From assembly GCA_022828135.1 (NCBI GenBank), contig JAJEJB010000056.1, forward strand, positions 62,001 through 126,000: a stretch of 64,000 bases of DNA. The letters run 5' to 3'. Below the pieces are notes generated by a model. The model worked only from the letters and a program-made list of their open reading frames with translations. It did not search any database and was not told the DNA's origin. Each line of letters opens with the position of its first letter. Within the stretch, counting starts at the first letter, position 1. This DNA is from Acidimicrobiia bacterium (lineage in GTDB: Bacteria; Actinomycetota; Acidimicrobiia; Acidimicrobiales; Aldehydirespiratoraceae). Below are positions 33,355 through 41,683 of this stretch, piece after piece. Position numbers and translations under genes: made by a program.

Positions 33355-34094
33355 CGCGTGTCGGGCTCGGAGGGCTTCGAGTCTTCGTCTCGTGCGGAGC
33401 CCACGAACGTGTCGAAGAGGTCCTCGCGCTGGAGCAGGTCGGACGCCATACCGTCCACCGCAATCTCGCCGGTTCGCAGCACGTAGGCCCGGTCGGCCAC
33501 CTCAAGCAGCCGGGTGGCGTTCTGCTCGACGATCAGCATGGTGCGGCCCTCGGCCCGGAGACGGCCGATCAGATCGAACACGAAGTCCACGAGAACCGGC
33601 GCAAGGCCGAGCGACGGTTCGTCCATGAGCACAATGCGCGGGCTGCTCATCAGCGCTCGGGCGATGGCAAGCTGCTGGGCCTCCCCTCCGGAGAGGTAGC
33701 CCGCCGCGGTTCCCCACTTTTCCTTGAGCACGGGAAACAATTCGACCACTTCGTCGAGGCGCTCGGACCGTTCCTCGGCGGACGCGGTGACACCGCCGAT
33801 GCGCAGGTTCTCGACGACGGTCATCTGGGCGAAGAGCCTCCGGCGCTCGGGCACGAGAGCCAGGCCGGCTCGGAGCATCCGGTCGGGGCTGTCGCCCGTG
33901 ACCGCCCGCTCCTCGAGACGGACCTCCCCCTCGGCCGGGCGCAGCAGCCCTGCGACTGTATTGAGCAGGGTGGTCTTGCCCGCGCCGTTGGGGCCGATGA
34001 GTCCGACGACCTCGTTGGCTCCAACGGTGAGGCTGACCCGGCGAAGCGCCGAGATCGCCCCGTAACGAGTTGTCAGCCCGGATATCTCGAGCAT
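33351..34094 (-). CDS. livF: Branched-chain-type ABC ATP-binding protein LivF
   Basis: A 247-residue ATPase. Walker A GPNGAGKTT, LVPERRRLFAQMTVVENL (typical of LivF), signature YLSGGEAQQLAIARAL, Walker B IVLMDEPSLGLAP and VEQNA are all present. It is the second ATPase of the importer, with the LivG half of the fusion. It lies 51 nt downstream of the binding-protein gene. Confidence 0.92.
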   Translation of the reverse strand: MLEISGLTTRYGAISALRRVSLTVGANEVVGLIGPNGAGKTTLLNTVAGLLRPAEGEVRLEERAVTGDSPDRMLRAGLALVPERRRLFAQMTVVENLRIGGVTASAEERSERLDEVVELFPVLKEKWGTAAGYLSGGEAQQLAIARALMSSPRIVLMDEPSLGLAPVLVDFVFDLIGRLRAEGRTMLIVEQNATRLLEVADRAYVLRTGEIAVDGMASDLLQREDLFDTFVGSARDEDSKPSEPDTR

Positions 34095-34145
34095 CGCGGC
34101 ACCCTATACGAGGGCCGGACGCCGACCCCGGCTCGCGGAGGTGTT

Positions 34146-35468
34146 CTATGACATCCTGGCTGCGAGGGAAGTCTCGCCGTTGAGGATCTGCAGGATGTAC
34201 ACCGGCGTGTCGGGTGTGCCGTCGGTTCCGGCGTAGCCGATGGTGTCGGTAACGGCCTCCACGCCGGCGAGCTGCGAGATCGCCGCCGCGATGGCGAGCG
34301 GATCGGTTGATCCGGCGTCGATGAAACCCTGGATGGCCACGGTGATGGAATCACCGGCCAGAGCGGCGAAGCCAGGCGCCGCGCTGGGCATCCCCTTTGC
34401 CGCCAGCCCGGCGTTGAGGCGCTCGTAGCGGTTCCCGTCGGCTCCGAAGCCGTGATCGGTCCAGTAGACGCCTTCGTTGTTGGGGATCTCGGTGATGCCG
34501 CTCACCCCGAACGCGTCGGCACCGAAGTAGGTGATGGTGCCGATGCCGCGTTCCTCGATGGCGCCGCGCAGCGCGTCGAGCTGCGGCGCGATCATGGCGG
34601 TGTAGAGGATCTCGGTGCCGTCAGCCACCCCGGCCACCTCATTGGCGTGCGACGCGAAGTCGAAGTCCTCGAAGGGGACATAGCTCACATCGAGCACCAG
34701 CTCGCCGCCTAGCTCGGTGAACTTGGCCGCGAACGTCTCGGGGTTGTAGCCGAAGTACGGGCCCTCCGACGAGAACGTGATGGCGCGAGTGATGCCGCTG
34801 TCGATGGCGAACTGGGCCGCGGCCTCAGCCTGCTGGGTATCACTGAACGTCGTCATGAACGAGTAGATCGAAGGATCCGGCAGCACCGGCTCGGTGGATG
34901 CCACGAAGATCACCGCCCGGCTGGCGTTGACGGTCTGCAGCACTGCGTCGCCGACGTCGGCGAACGGCGGGCCCAGAATCACGTGGGCCCCGGCCTCGAG
35001 CAGGTCTGCCGTCGCTCGCTGAGCGACCTCGGGATTGCCCTGGACGTCTTCGATCACGAACTCCACCGGGGTGCCGCCGATACCGCCGGCGCAGTTGATC
35101 AACGAGACGTAGTACTCGCCGGCCTCGGAGATCGGGATGTCGGCGAAGCCGCCGACCTCAGACAGGTCCGCCGCGAAACCGATGATGAACGGATCGCCGC
35201 TGGGCGCCGGACCGCAGTTGTCGAGGTCAGCGTCGAGGGCGGCATCCACGTCGAAGCTCAGCGCCATGGCCTCCTCGTCGACCATTGCCTCTTCCTCGAC
35301 CATCTCCTCGTCGACCATTGCCTCTTCGTCGACCATCTCCTCCTCGACAGCGGGCGCGGCCGTGGTGGCGGGAGCAGCTGGGGCGGCGTCGTCCTCCTCG
35401 TCACCGCATGCCGCGGCAACCAGAGCAACAACGGCGAACAGGGCGACCAAGAGCCTTGTGAGTCTCAT
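34146..35468 (-). CDS. ABC substrate-binding lipoprotein (LivJ/LivK type)
   Basis: A 440-residue periplasmic-binding-type protein. ATG 35468 has GGAGG seven bases upstream. The signal peptide ends at Cys21 in LVAAACGDEE, a lipoprotein attachment site. After it comes a Met/Val/Asp/Glu repeat linker (repeated MVDEE units, about residues 40-70), then the two-lobed peripheral-binding fold (FIIGFAADLSEVGG, ...FGADAFGVSG). It delivers substrate to LivHM. It is divergent from marR, with a palindrome between them. Confidence 0.9.
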   Translation of the reverse strand: MRLTRLLVALFAVVALVAAACGDEEDDAAPAAPATTAAPAVEEEMVDEEAMVDEEMVEEEAMVDEEAMALSFDVDAALDADLDNCGPAPSGDPFIIGFAADLSEVGGFADIPISEAGEYYVSLINCAGGIGGTPVEFVIEDVQGNPEVAQRATADLLEAGAHVILGPPFADVGDAVLQTVNASRAVIFVASTEPVLPDPSIYSFMTTFSDTQQAEAAAQFAIDSGITRAITFSSEGPYFGYNPETFAAKFTELGGELVLDVSYVPFEDFDFASHANEVAGVADGTEILYTAMIAPQLDALRGAIEERGIGTITYFGADAFGVSGITEIPNNEGVYWTDHGFGADGNRYERLNAGLAAKGMPSAAPGFAALAGDSITVAIQGFIDAGSTDPLAIAAAISQLAGVEAVTDTIGYAGTDGTPDTPVYILQILNGETSLAARMS

Positions 35469-35538
35469 TTGGGATCCTCCAGAGATCTTGCGGACTCCTC
35501 CGCGTTTGTTTGTCTCAGGCAGGCTTAGCATAATATCT

Positions 35539-35552
35539 GTTTGGTAGCAAAC
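35539..35552. promoter_or_regulatory. Palindromic operator between the binding-protein and MarR genes
   Basis: GTTTGGTAGCAAAC is symmetric at 12 of 14 bases. On the minus strand it sits just upstream of TATTAT (35536-35531), a good -10 element for the importer operon, in the expected -35/-10 spacer. The site is 18 bases before the MarR GTG. This is the classic place for a MarR-family repressor to control both itself and the transport-catabolism operon. Confidence 0.5.
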
Positions 35553-35570
35553 GAAATCGGGGGCCCAGGA

Positions 35571-36119
35571 GTGCAGAAACGAGCCGACCCGCGCCTGCTG
35601 GACGCCGAGCGCCTCATCCAGGAGCGCCTCGGTGACCGGCGCCTCGACTTCGACTCGATGTTGGCGGTGTCGAACATCTACCGGGCCGCGACTGCGGTGC
35701 GCCGCCGGGCCGAGAAGGGCGTGTTGTCGGAGTTCGGCCTCTCGTGGGGCGGCTTCACGACGCTGTGGGTCCTGTGGGTCTGGGGGGAGATGCAGACCGC
35801 CGACCTCGCCGACGAGTGCGACCTGTCCAAGGGCACCCTCACCGGCGTTGTCAAGACGCTCGAGAGACGCGGGTTCGTGGAGCGCACCAGGGTCGAGTCG
35901 GACCGCCGCCGGGTGACGGTCTCGCTCACCGAAGCCGGCCTCGACACGATTGAGAGCCTCTTCCCCCGCTTCAACCTCTACGAAGGGGAGATGGTGGGCG
36001 AACTCTCGACGGCCGAGAAGCAGGAGCTGGCCGAGCTGCTGCGCCGGGTGATCGTCACCGCCGACGCAGAAGGCACAGAAGGCGCAGAAGGCGAGGAAGA
36101 GAAGGTCGAGCGGCCCTAG
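35571..36119 (+). CDS. MarR-family transcriptional regulator
   Basis: A 182-residue regulator. The winged helix reads LADECDLSKGTLTGVVKTLERRGFV, and the wing DRRRVTVSLTEAG. GTG 35571 is preferred to an upstream TTG that lies inside the palindrome. The C-terminus is Glu-rich. It probably represses the divergent importer/FAH/ALDH operon and responds to the imported compound or a breakdown product. Its last three bases overlap the convergent LLM gene. Confidence 0.88.
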   Translation: MQKRADPRLLDAERLIQERLGDRRLDFDSMLAVSNIYRAATAVRRRAEKGVLSEFGLSWGGFTTLWVLWVWGEMQTADLADECDLSKGTLTGVVKTLERRGFVERTRVESDRRRVTVSLTEAGLDTIESLFPRFNLYEGEMVGELSTAEKQELAELLRRVIVTADAEGTEGAEGEEEKVERP

Positions 36120-37051
36120 AGGTCGAAACGGGTGCAGTAGTCGACCATACGGAGGCAGATGCCGGGCACCTCGCGGATGTCGTCGGTGTACTGCGAGGGC
36201 TTCATGCAGAACAGGGTGTAGCCCGCGGCGACCTGCTCGTCGATGGCGGCCATGGCGTTATCGACGTCGGCCACCGCGTCGGGAGAGGCGAAGGCGGCGC
36301 GAGTGCCGCCAACGAGCTCTACCTCCGAAATGTCACGCCCTGTGGCGGTCAGGCCCTCGGCGAGCTGGGCCAGGTCGTCGGCGGTGGGCGAGCCGAAGGG
36401 GTGGAACCCGCTGCCGTAGCGGGCCATGCGTCTGATCAGCGCGGGGTGCATCCACTCGCCGCCGAACCACATGCGGGGTCCCGTCGCTCTCCAGGCCTTC
36501 GGCTCGCTGTACACGTCGGAGAAGCTGAAATAGCGGCCTGAGAAGCTGGCCGGCGAGTCGGCCCAGAGCCGCGACATCGCCTCGAGGTGCTCGTCGAGGA
36601 TGCTGCCCCGCTGATGGAACGGCACGCCGTGGGCCTCGTACTCGGCCCGCTGCCACGAGACGGTGGGCTGCACCACCAGCCGACCCTCGCACAGCAAGTC
36701 GATGGTGGCCAGATCCTTGGCCAGCAGGATGGGATGCCGCAACGGCGGGATGATGGCGCCGGCCACGATCCGGACCCGGCTGGTAGCCGCGGCCACCGCC
36801 GCCAGGGTGGCCACCGAACTGGGCCACGGCGTCATGGGATCCTGGTTGCCGATGGCCGCATACATTCTCGGGTTGCTCATCAGTCCGTTGATGGCCGCGT
36901 CCGGGCCGAGCAGGGTCTGCTCACTCACCATCACCGCGTCGAACCCGCTGTCCTCCGCGATGCGGGCCAACTCCACCAGCCCTCGCATGTCGCGGGGATC
37001 GAGCATGGTGTGGTTCTCGGTGAGGATCATCAGCATGCCCGGCGGCGCCAT
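36116..37051 (-). CDS. Luciferase-like (LLM class) flavin-dependent oxidoreductase
   Basis: A 311-residue TIM-barrel flavin monooxygenase or F420-dependent enzyme. LMILTENHTMLDPRDM, SGFDAVMVSEQ, RVRIVAGAIIPPLRHP and GRLVVQPTVSWQRAEYEAHG are family landmarks. It starts one base after the SDR stop, so the two are cotranscribed. It is a close paralogue of the protein at 41684-42637: MILTENHT, QPTVSW and the MWFGG..MHP block are shared. Cofactor (FMN or F420) cannot be fixed by eye. Confidence 0.88.
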   Translation of the reverse strand: MAPPGMLMILTENHTMLDPRDMRGLVELARIAEDSGFDAVMVSEQTLLGPDAAINGLMSNPRMYAAIGNQDPMTPWPSSVATLAAVAAATSRVRIVAGAIIPPLRHPILLAKDLATIDLLCEGRLVVQPTVSWQRAEYEAHGVPFHQRGSILDEHLEAMSRLWADSPASFSGRYFSFSDVYSEPKAWRATGPRMWFGGEWMHPALIRRMARYGSGFHPFGSPTADDLAQLAEGLTATGRDISEVELVGGTRAAFASPDAVADVDNAMAAIDEQVAAGYTLFCMKPSQYTDDIREVPGICLRMVDYCTRFDL

Positions 37052-37052
37052 G

Positions 37053-37811
37053 TCAGCGCTCCAGCAGGTCGAATGGGCCAAGGGCGACCGCGCCGCCATC
37101 GAGGCGGAACGACACACCGGTGGCGAAGCGGCCGGCCGGGGCCACCAGGTAGTGCACCAGCGCCGCAATCTCGTCGGGCTGGCCGGCCCGGCCCGCGATG
37201 TTCACGGACACTCCGGCCTCGGTCAGCTCGCGGATGACCTCCGCCGCCATGGGCGTGTCCACGATGCCCGGATTGATCTGGGTCACCCGGATGCCGTCGG
37301 CCCGCCACTCCTTGGCCAGGGCCACCGTCACTGCGGCCAGACCGGCCTTGGTCGCGCCGTAGACGGCGCCGGCCGCCGAGGGCCGGACCGCGTCCACCGA
37401 ACCGATCATCACCACGGCCGAGTCGTCGCCCGCAGCCAGATGGGGATGGGCCAGCTGGCAGAGCCGGAGCGGGGCCCACAGGTTGAGCCCCACCAGCCCG
37501 TCGAAGTATTGGCGGTCCAGTTCCGGGAGCGGGAGCCAATCACCCCGTCCCGCGTTGTTCACCAGGATGTCGAGCCCGCCCAGTTCGGCGACGGCCTCCT
37601 CGATCACCGTGTCGACCGCATCGGGGTCACTCAGGTCAGCTACGAGGGGACGCATCGAGCCCCCCGCCGCCGGCACTCGCCCCGACCGGGACACCGCGAC
37701 GACCGACGCGCCCGCGCCGGCCAGCCGGGAGGCAATGGCCGCGCCGATCCCCGCGGACGCCCCGGTCACCACGGCTCGTTTACCGGTCAGGTCGAAAGCG
37801 GGATCAACCAC
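37053..37811 (-). CDS. SDR-family oxidoreductase
   Basis: A 252-residue short-chain dehydrogenase with VVTGASAGIGAAIA, DILVNNAGRGD, the catalytic Ser in MIGSVDAV, YGATKAG (Tyr and Lys) and INPGIVDTPM. GTG start. It leads a two-gene operon with the LLM oxidoreductase and is divergent from the ADC-P450-dioxygenase operon; 65 bp separate them. It is likely to oxidise an alcohol produced by the monooxygenases, which is inference from context. Confidence 0.9.
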   Translation of the reverse strand: MVDPAFDLTGKRAVVTGASAGIGAAIASRLAGAGASVVAVSRSGRVPAAGGSMRPLVADLSDPDAVDTVIEEAVAELGGLDILVNNAGRGDWLPLPELDRQYFDGLVGLNLWAPLRLCQLAHPHLAAGDDSAVVMIGSVDAVRPSAAGAVYGATKAGLAAVTVALAKEWRADGIRVTQINPGIVDTPMAAEVIRELTEAGVSVNIAGRAGQPDEIAALVHYLVAPAGRFATGVSFRLDGGAVALGPFDLLER

Positions 37812-37876
37812 GGCGCCACAATAATCACCCGTGCGGAGCGGTTGATCGTTCGGGACCTAACGAATAGGGTCCAAGC

Positions 37877-38692
37877 GTGGCTGAACTTCAGGGGTTCATG
37901 TACCCGAGGACGCCCACCGGGGCCGCGGGCATCGTGCCTGCGCCACCCTGGCACTACTCCGGCGACATGCTGACCGTCGAGTACCGCACCGACCCGGAAC
38001 GGGTGGCCGAACTGCTGCCCGAACCGTTGGAACCCGCCGACACCGACCCCGGTGCGGTGGCCGTGATCTGGGCCGAATGGCAGAGCTGCAGCGACACCTT
38101 CGAGGAGCTGCTGGACCCGGTTCGGGCCCAGTACCGGGAGGTGTTCGCCGTCGTCCGCTGCATGTTCCGGGGCTCCACCTACAGCCGGGCCGCGTACATC
38201 TGGGTGGACAAGGACTTCGCCATGGCCCGGGGTCATGTGCAGGGCTATCCCAAGAAGATGGCTGAGATCGCCATGACGAGGCCGGTGACGGTGGGCCGGG
38301 CCGGGCCGCGCCTGGGGCCCGGCGGCCGCTTCGGAGCCACCCTGAGCACCTGGGGACGGCGCATCGCCGAAGCCCGGTTCACCATCACCGGCACCGCCGA
38401 GGCGGCCGGCTTCGTCAACGGGCACCCCATGCTGCACAGCCGCCAGATGCCGTCCATCGAGGTCGACGGCGACGACTCGCTCGACGAGCTGGTCACCATG
38501 CGGGGCTACGACGCCGACTTGGGGCCGGTGTACGCGGGTGACGCCGAGCTGGTCCTGCCCGAGTGCCCCACCGAGGAGCTGCGCCGCCTGCCGCCCATCG
38601 AGATGATCGGCGGCTACTACCGCCAGGTCGGCATGTCCATGGGCGGGGGCACCACCCTGTGGGCCGCCCCCAACCCCAAAGCGGGTTCATGA
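37877..38692 (+). CDS. Acetoacetate-decarboxylase-family protein
   Basis: A 271-residue ADC-fold protein. The GYPKKMAE motif (Lys126/Lys127) corresponds to the Schiff-base lysine region of acetoacetate decarboxylase, and ARGHVQGYPK precedes it. Many ADC-like proteins in actinobacteria act on other oxo acids or as hydratase/aldolase-like enzymes. GTG start; its end overlaps the P450 gene as ATGA, so it is the first gene of a P450-dioxygenase-amidotransferase operon. Confidence 0.88.
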   Translation: MAELQGFMYPRTPTGAAGIVPAPPWHYSGDMLTVEYRTDPERVAELLPEPLEPADTDPGAVAVIWAEWQSCSDTFEELLDPVRAQYREVFAVVRCMFRGSTYSRAAYIWVDKDFAMARGHVQGYPKKMAEIAMTRPVTVGRAGPRLGPGGRFGATLSTWGRRIAEARFTITGTAEAAGFVNGHPMLHSRQMPSIEVDGDDSLDELVTMRGYDADLGPVYAGDAELVLPECPTEELRRLPPIEMIGGYYRQVGMSMGGGTTLWAAPNPKAGS

Positions 38693-39969
38693 GCACAGTG
38701 ACGGCCACGTTCGTGGACGGCTACCTGGACGACCACGGCGACGACGACGCCGACCTCTCGTCTCACGACTCGTTCACCTCGGGGGTCCCCCACGCCACCT
38801 TCAGCCGGCTGCGCCGCGACGACCCGGTGCACTGGACGCCCGAGGCCGACGGCTCCGGCTTCTGGTCGGTGACCCGCTACCACGACGCCCTGGCCGTGAG
38901 CCGCGACGTCGAGACGTTCACCTCTTCCCGGGGCATCCGCCTCGAGGAGATGGACGACGACGAGCTCGAGGCCCGCCGCACGATGATGGAGCTGGACCCG
39001 CCCGACCACACCCGCCTACGCCGGCTCGTCAACCGGGGGTTCACCCGCCGCACAGTCGAGTCCTACGAGGACGCCATCCGGGCTCTGGCCGCCGAGGTGC
39101 TCGACGAGGCCCTCACCGCCGACTCCTTCGACTTCGTCAGCGAGGTGGCGGCCAAGCTGCCCATGCGGATGCTGGGCCGGCTGCTGGGCACCAGCGACGC
39201 CGACGGCCATCAGCTCGTCGAGTGGGGTGACGCCTTCCTGGGCAACAGCGACCCGGAGTTCACCACCCACGTGATCGACACAGCCGACACCGAGGAGTAC
39301 CGGCTGATGCCGTTCCGGAGTCCGGCCGCCATCGAGGTGTTCGAGTACGCCGAGCGCCAGGCCGCGGAGCGCCGGGCCTGCCCCCGCAACGACGTGATCA
39401 CCCAGCTGCTGGCCCCCACCCGCGACGGCGAGCCGCTCAGCGACCTCGAGTTCAAGAACTTCTTCACCCTGCTCATCGCGGCCGGCAACGACACCACCCG
39501 CTACACGATGACCCACGGCCTGCGCACGATGATGCTCCATCCGAGCCTGTGGCGGGCCTGGCGGGCCGATCCCTCCCTCACCCACACCGCGGTCGAGGAG
39601 GTGCTGCGCACCAGCGCAGTGACCATGCACTTCCGCCGCACCGCCACCCGTGGTGTGACCATCGGCGGAAAGGACATCGCGGCCGGCGACAAGGTGGTGA
39701 TGTGGTTCTGTTCCGCCAACCACGACGATGACGGGTTCGGTGAGCCGTGGCGCTTCGACCTGGCCCGGGACCCCAACGACCACATGGCGTTCGGACGCAA
39801 CGGCCCCCACCTGTGCCTCGGCGCTTGGCTGGCCCGCATGGAGGCCCGATTGGTGTTCGAGGAGCTCATGAAGCGGGTCGACCGGCTCGAGCCCGACGGC
39901 GAGCCCCAGTACCTGCGCTCCAACTTCATAGCCGGCATCAAGCACCTGCCCGTCCGGGTGGTGGCATGA
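38689..39969 (+). CDS. Cytochrome P450 (first of two)
   Basis: A 426-residue soluble P450. The I-helix oxygen-binding motif is AAGNDTTR, the K-helix EEVLR, and the haem loop FGRNGPHLCLG with Cys376 as haem ligand. ATG 38689 overlaps the ADC-family stop by four bases; the longer open frame upstream belongs to shadow sequence. Overall style resembles the CYP125/CYP142-like group that hydroxylates hydrophobic side chains, but the substrate is unknown. No ferredoxin or reductase gene is nearby. Confidence 0.95.
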   Translation: MSTVTATFVDGYLDDHGDDDADLSSHDSFTSGVPHATFSRLRRDDPVHWTPEADGSGFWSVTRYHDALAVSRDVETFTSSRGIRLEEMDDDELEARRTMMELDPPDHTRLRRLVNRGFTRRTVESYEDAIRALAAEVLDEALTADSFDFVSEVAAKLPMRMLGRLLGTSDADGHQLVEWGDAFLGNSDPEFTTHVIDTADTEEYRLMPFRSPAAIEVFEYAERQAAERRACPRNDVITQLLAPTRDGEPLSDLEFKNFFTLLIAAGNDTTRYTMTHGLRTMMLHPSLWRAWRADPSLTHTAVEEVLRTSAVTMHFRRTATRGVTIGGKDIAAGDKVVMWFCSANHDDDGFGEPWRFDLARDPNDHMAFGRNGPHLCLGAWLARMEARLVFEELMKRVDRLEPDGEPQYLRSNFIAGIKHLPVRVVA

Positions 39970-39997
39970 TGCGGCGGCGTCGCTGGGAGGTCTGACG

Positions 39998-40858
39998 ATG
40001 GGATCGATAGTCGGGGCCGCGCTCGTCTCGCACGTACCTCCGCTGGTGATGCCCGAGAGCGAGCGGCGAGCCCTCAACGACGGTGAGGACACCACCCTGT
40101 TCGCGGGGCTTCATGCGCTCCGGGCCGAGCGGCTCGCCCCCGTCGCGGCCGACACCGTGGTGGTGGTCGACACCCACTGGTTCACCACCATCGAACACGT
40201 GATCTCTGCCCACCAGCGGCGCAAGGGCCTGTTCACCTCCGACGAATTGCCTCGGGGAATGTGCGCGATGCCGTACGACATGCCCGGCGACCCCCAGCTG
40301 GCCCGCGCCTTCGAGGCTGCGGCCGCAGATCGCGACGACACCTGGGTGACCGCGATCGACGACCCGCACCTGCCGGTCCACTACCCAACCGTCAACCTGC
40401 TCGGCTTCCTGCAGGGCGATGAGCGCTGGGTGTCGATGGGCGTGTGCCAGACGGCTGAGCCCCACGACTTCCTGCTGGCCGGCCAGCTCCTGGCCGAAGC
40501 GGTGGCCGGCCTCGAGCGAAGGGTGGTTGTGCTGGCCAGCGGAGGGCTCAGCCACCGGTTCTGGCCGCTGCGACAGTTCCGCGACCACGAGGCCGCCGAC
40601 CCCGACCTTCACATCCGCACTCCCGAGGCGGCCACGGCCGACCGCCAGGTGCTGGCGTGGATGGCCGCCGGCGACCACGCCAGCATCATCGACTTCCTGC
40701 CCGAGTTCTCCCGCCACGCCCCCGAGGGCTACTTCGGCCACTACCTGGTGATGGTCGGCGCGCTGGGCGGCTCGGGATGCACCGCCCGGGGCGTCCAGTT
40801 CGGCCAGTACGAGTCGGTGTCCGGCACGGGTCAGGCCCACGTATGGTTTGACCTGTGA
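39998..40858 (+). CDS. LigB-type (class III) extradiol dioxygenase
   Basis: A 286-residue protein of the LigB/HpaD class. GAALVSHVPPL at the N-terminus carries the first iron-ligand His. VVVDTHWFTT, HYPTVNLLGF and LASGGLSHRFWP hold other expected active-site residues. These enzymes open catechols next to the diol using Fe(II). GGGAGG lies seven bases before the ATG. Ring opening here would feed the aldehyde dehydrogenase and FAH-family protein at 28-30 kb, by analogy with homoprotocatechuate breakdown. Confidence 0.85.
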   Translation: MGSIVGAALVSHVPPLVMPESERRALNDGEDTTLFAGLHALRAERLAPVAADTVVVVDTHWFTTIEHVISAHQRRKGLFTSDELPRGMCAMPYDMPGDPQLARAFEAAAADRDDTWVTAIDDPHLPVHYPTVNLLGFLQGDERWVSMGVCQTAEPHDFLLAGQLLAEAVAGLERRVVVLASGGLSHRFWPLRQFRDHEAADPDLHIRTPEAATADRQVLAWMAAGDHASIIDFLPEFSRHAPEGYFGHYLVMVGALGGSGCTARGVQFGQYESVSGTGQAHVWFDL

Positions 40859-41583
40859 GCAAGCCGCCGCGAGCACTGGTCCTGGCCCACGAGCCCCAGG
40901 GCACGAGCGCGCTGGTGGGCGAGCGGCTAGCCCAGCGAGGTTTCGACGTGCACGAGCATGTGGTGACCGCAGACCTGGACCGGCCCAACGACCCGGCTCC
41001 ATTCCCCGACCTCGCCGACTACGACGTGCTGGTGCCGATGGGCTCGATCCGCTCGCTGACCAACACCGACGAGATCGACAGCTGGATCTTCGAAGAGATC
41101 GAAATGGTGCGGGCCGCCTACGCGAGGGGCGTGCCGATGCTGGGCGTCTGCTTCGGCGGGCAGCTGCTGGCCGCGGCGCTCGGCGGCGACGTGGAGCAAG
41201 CGCCCGTCACCGAGATCGGTTGGTACGAGATCCGCGAGCCCGAAGGCTCGCCCAACGGGGCCCGCAACCCGCTGGGGCCAGGTCCGTGGTTCCAATGGCA
41301 CCACGACCGCTTCACGCCGCCACCGGACGCCGAGGTGCTGGCCGTCAACGAGAACGCCGTGCAGCTGTTCCGGCTGGGCCGCTGCGTCGGCACGCAGTTC
41401 CATCCCGAGGTCACCCACGACCACGTCGAGAACTTCCTGACGGGTTCGGACGACGAGTACCTGGCCGAACACGGGCTCAGCCGGGAGGCCCTGCTCGACG
41501 GTATACGCCGCCACGAGGACCGCAACGCCCGCCAGTGCGCCGCCCTGGTCGACTGGTTCCTCGACGAGGTGGCCAACTCCTAG
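40855..41583 (+). CDS. Class I glutamine amidotransferase-like protein
   Basis: A 242-residue GATase domain with a full catalytic triad: nucleophile Cys99 in GVCFGGQ, and His183/Glu185 in TQFHPEV. No synthase domain is fused. GTG overlaps the dioxygenase stop as GTGA. Similar stand-alone GATases (for example AtdA2 in aniline breakdown) act with glutamine-synthetase-like ligases as gamma-glutamyl amide hydrolases. One such ligase lies about 1 kb away on the other strand. Confidence 0.88.
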   Translation: MSKPPRALVLAHEPQGTSALVGERLAQRGFDVHEHVVTADLDRPNDPAPFPDLADYDVLVPMGSIRSLTNTDEIDSWIFEEIEMVRAAYARGVPMLGVCFGGQLLAAALGGDVEQAPVTEIGWYEIREPEGSPNGARNPLGPGPWFQWHHDRFTPPPDAEVLAVNENAVQLFRLGRCVGTQFHPEVTHDHVENFLTGSDDEYLAEHGLSREALLDGIRRHEDRNARQCAALVDWFLDEVANS

Positions 41584-41683
41584 GCGCGGAGCTGTGGCCT
41601 TCCGCCGGATCGCCCTGGCCGGTCAGGAGGCGGTGCTGCAAGACCGTCGACGAGACCTGCGTCGCCTTTCTCTGAGCTGCCCC

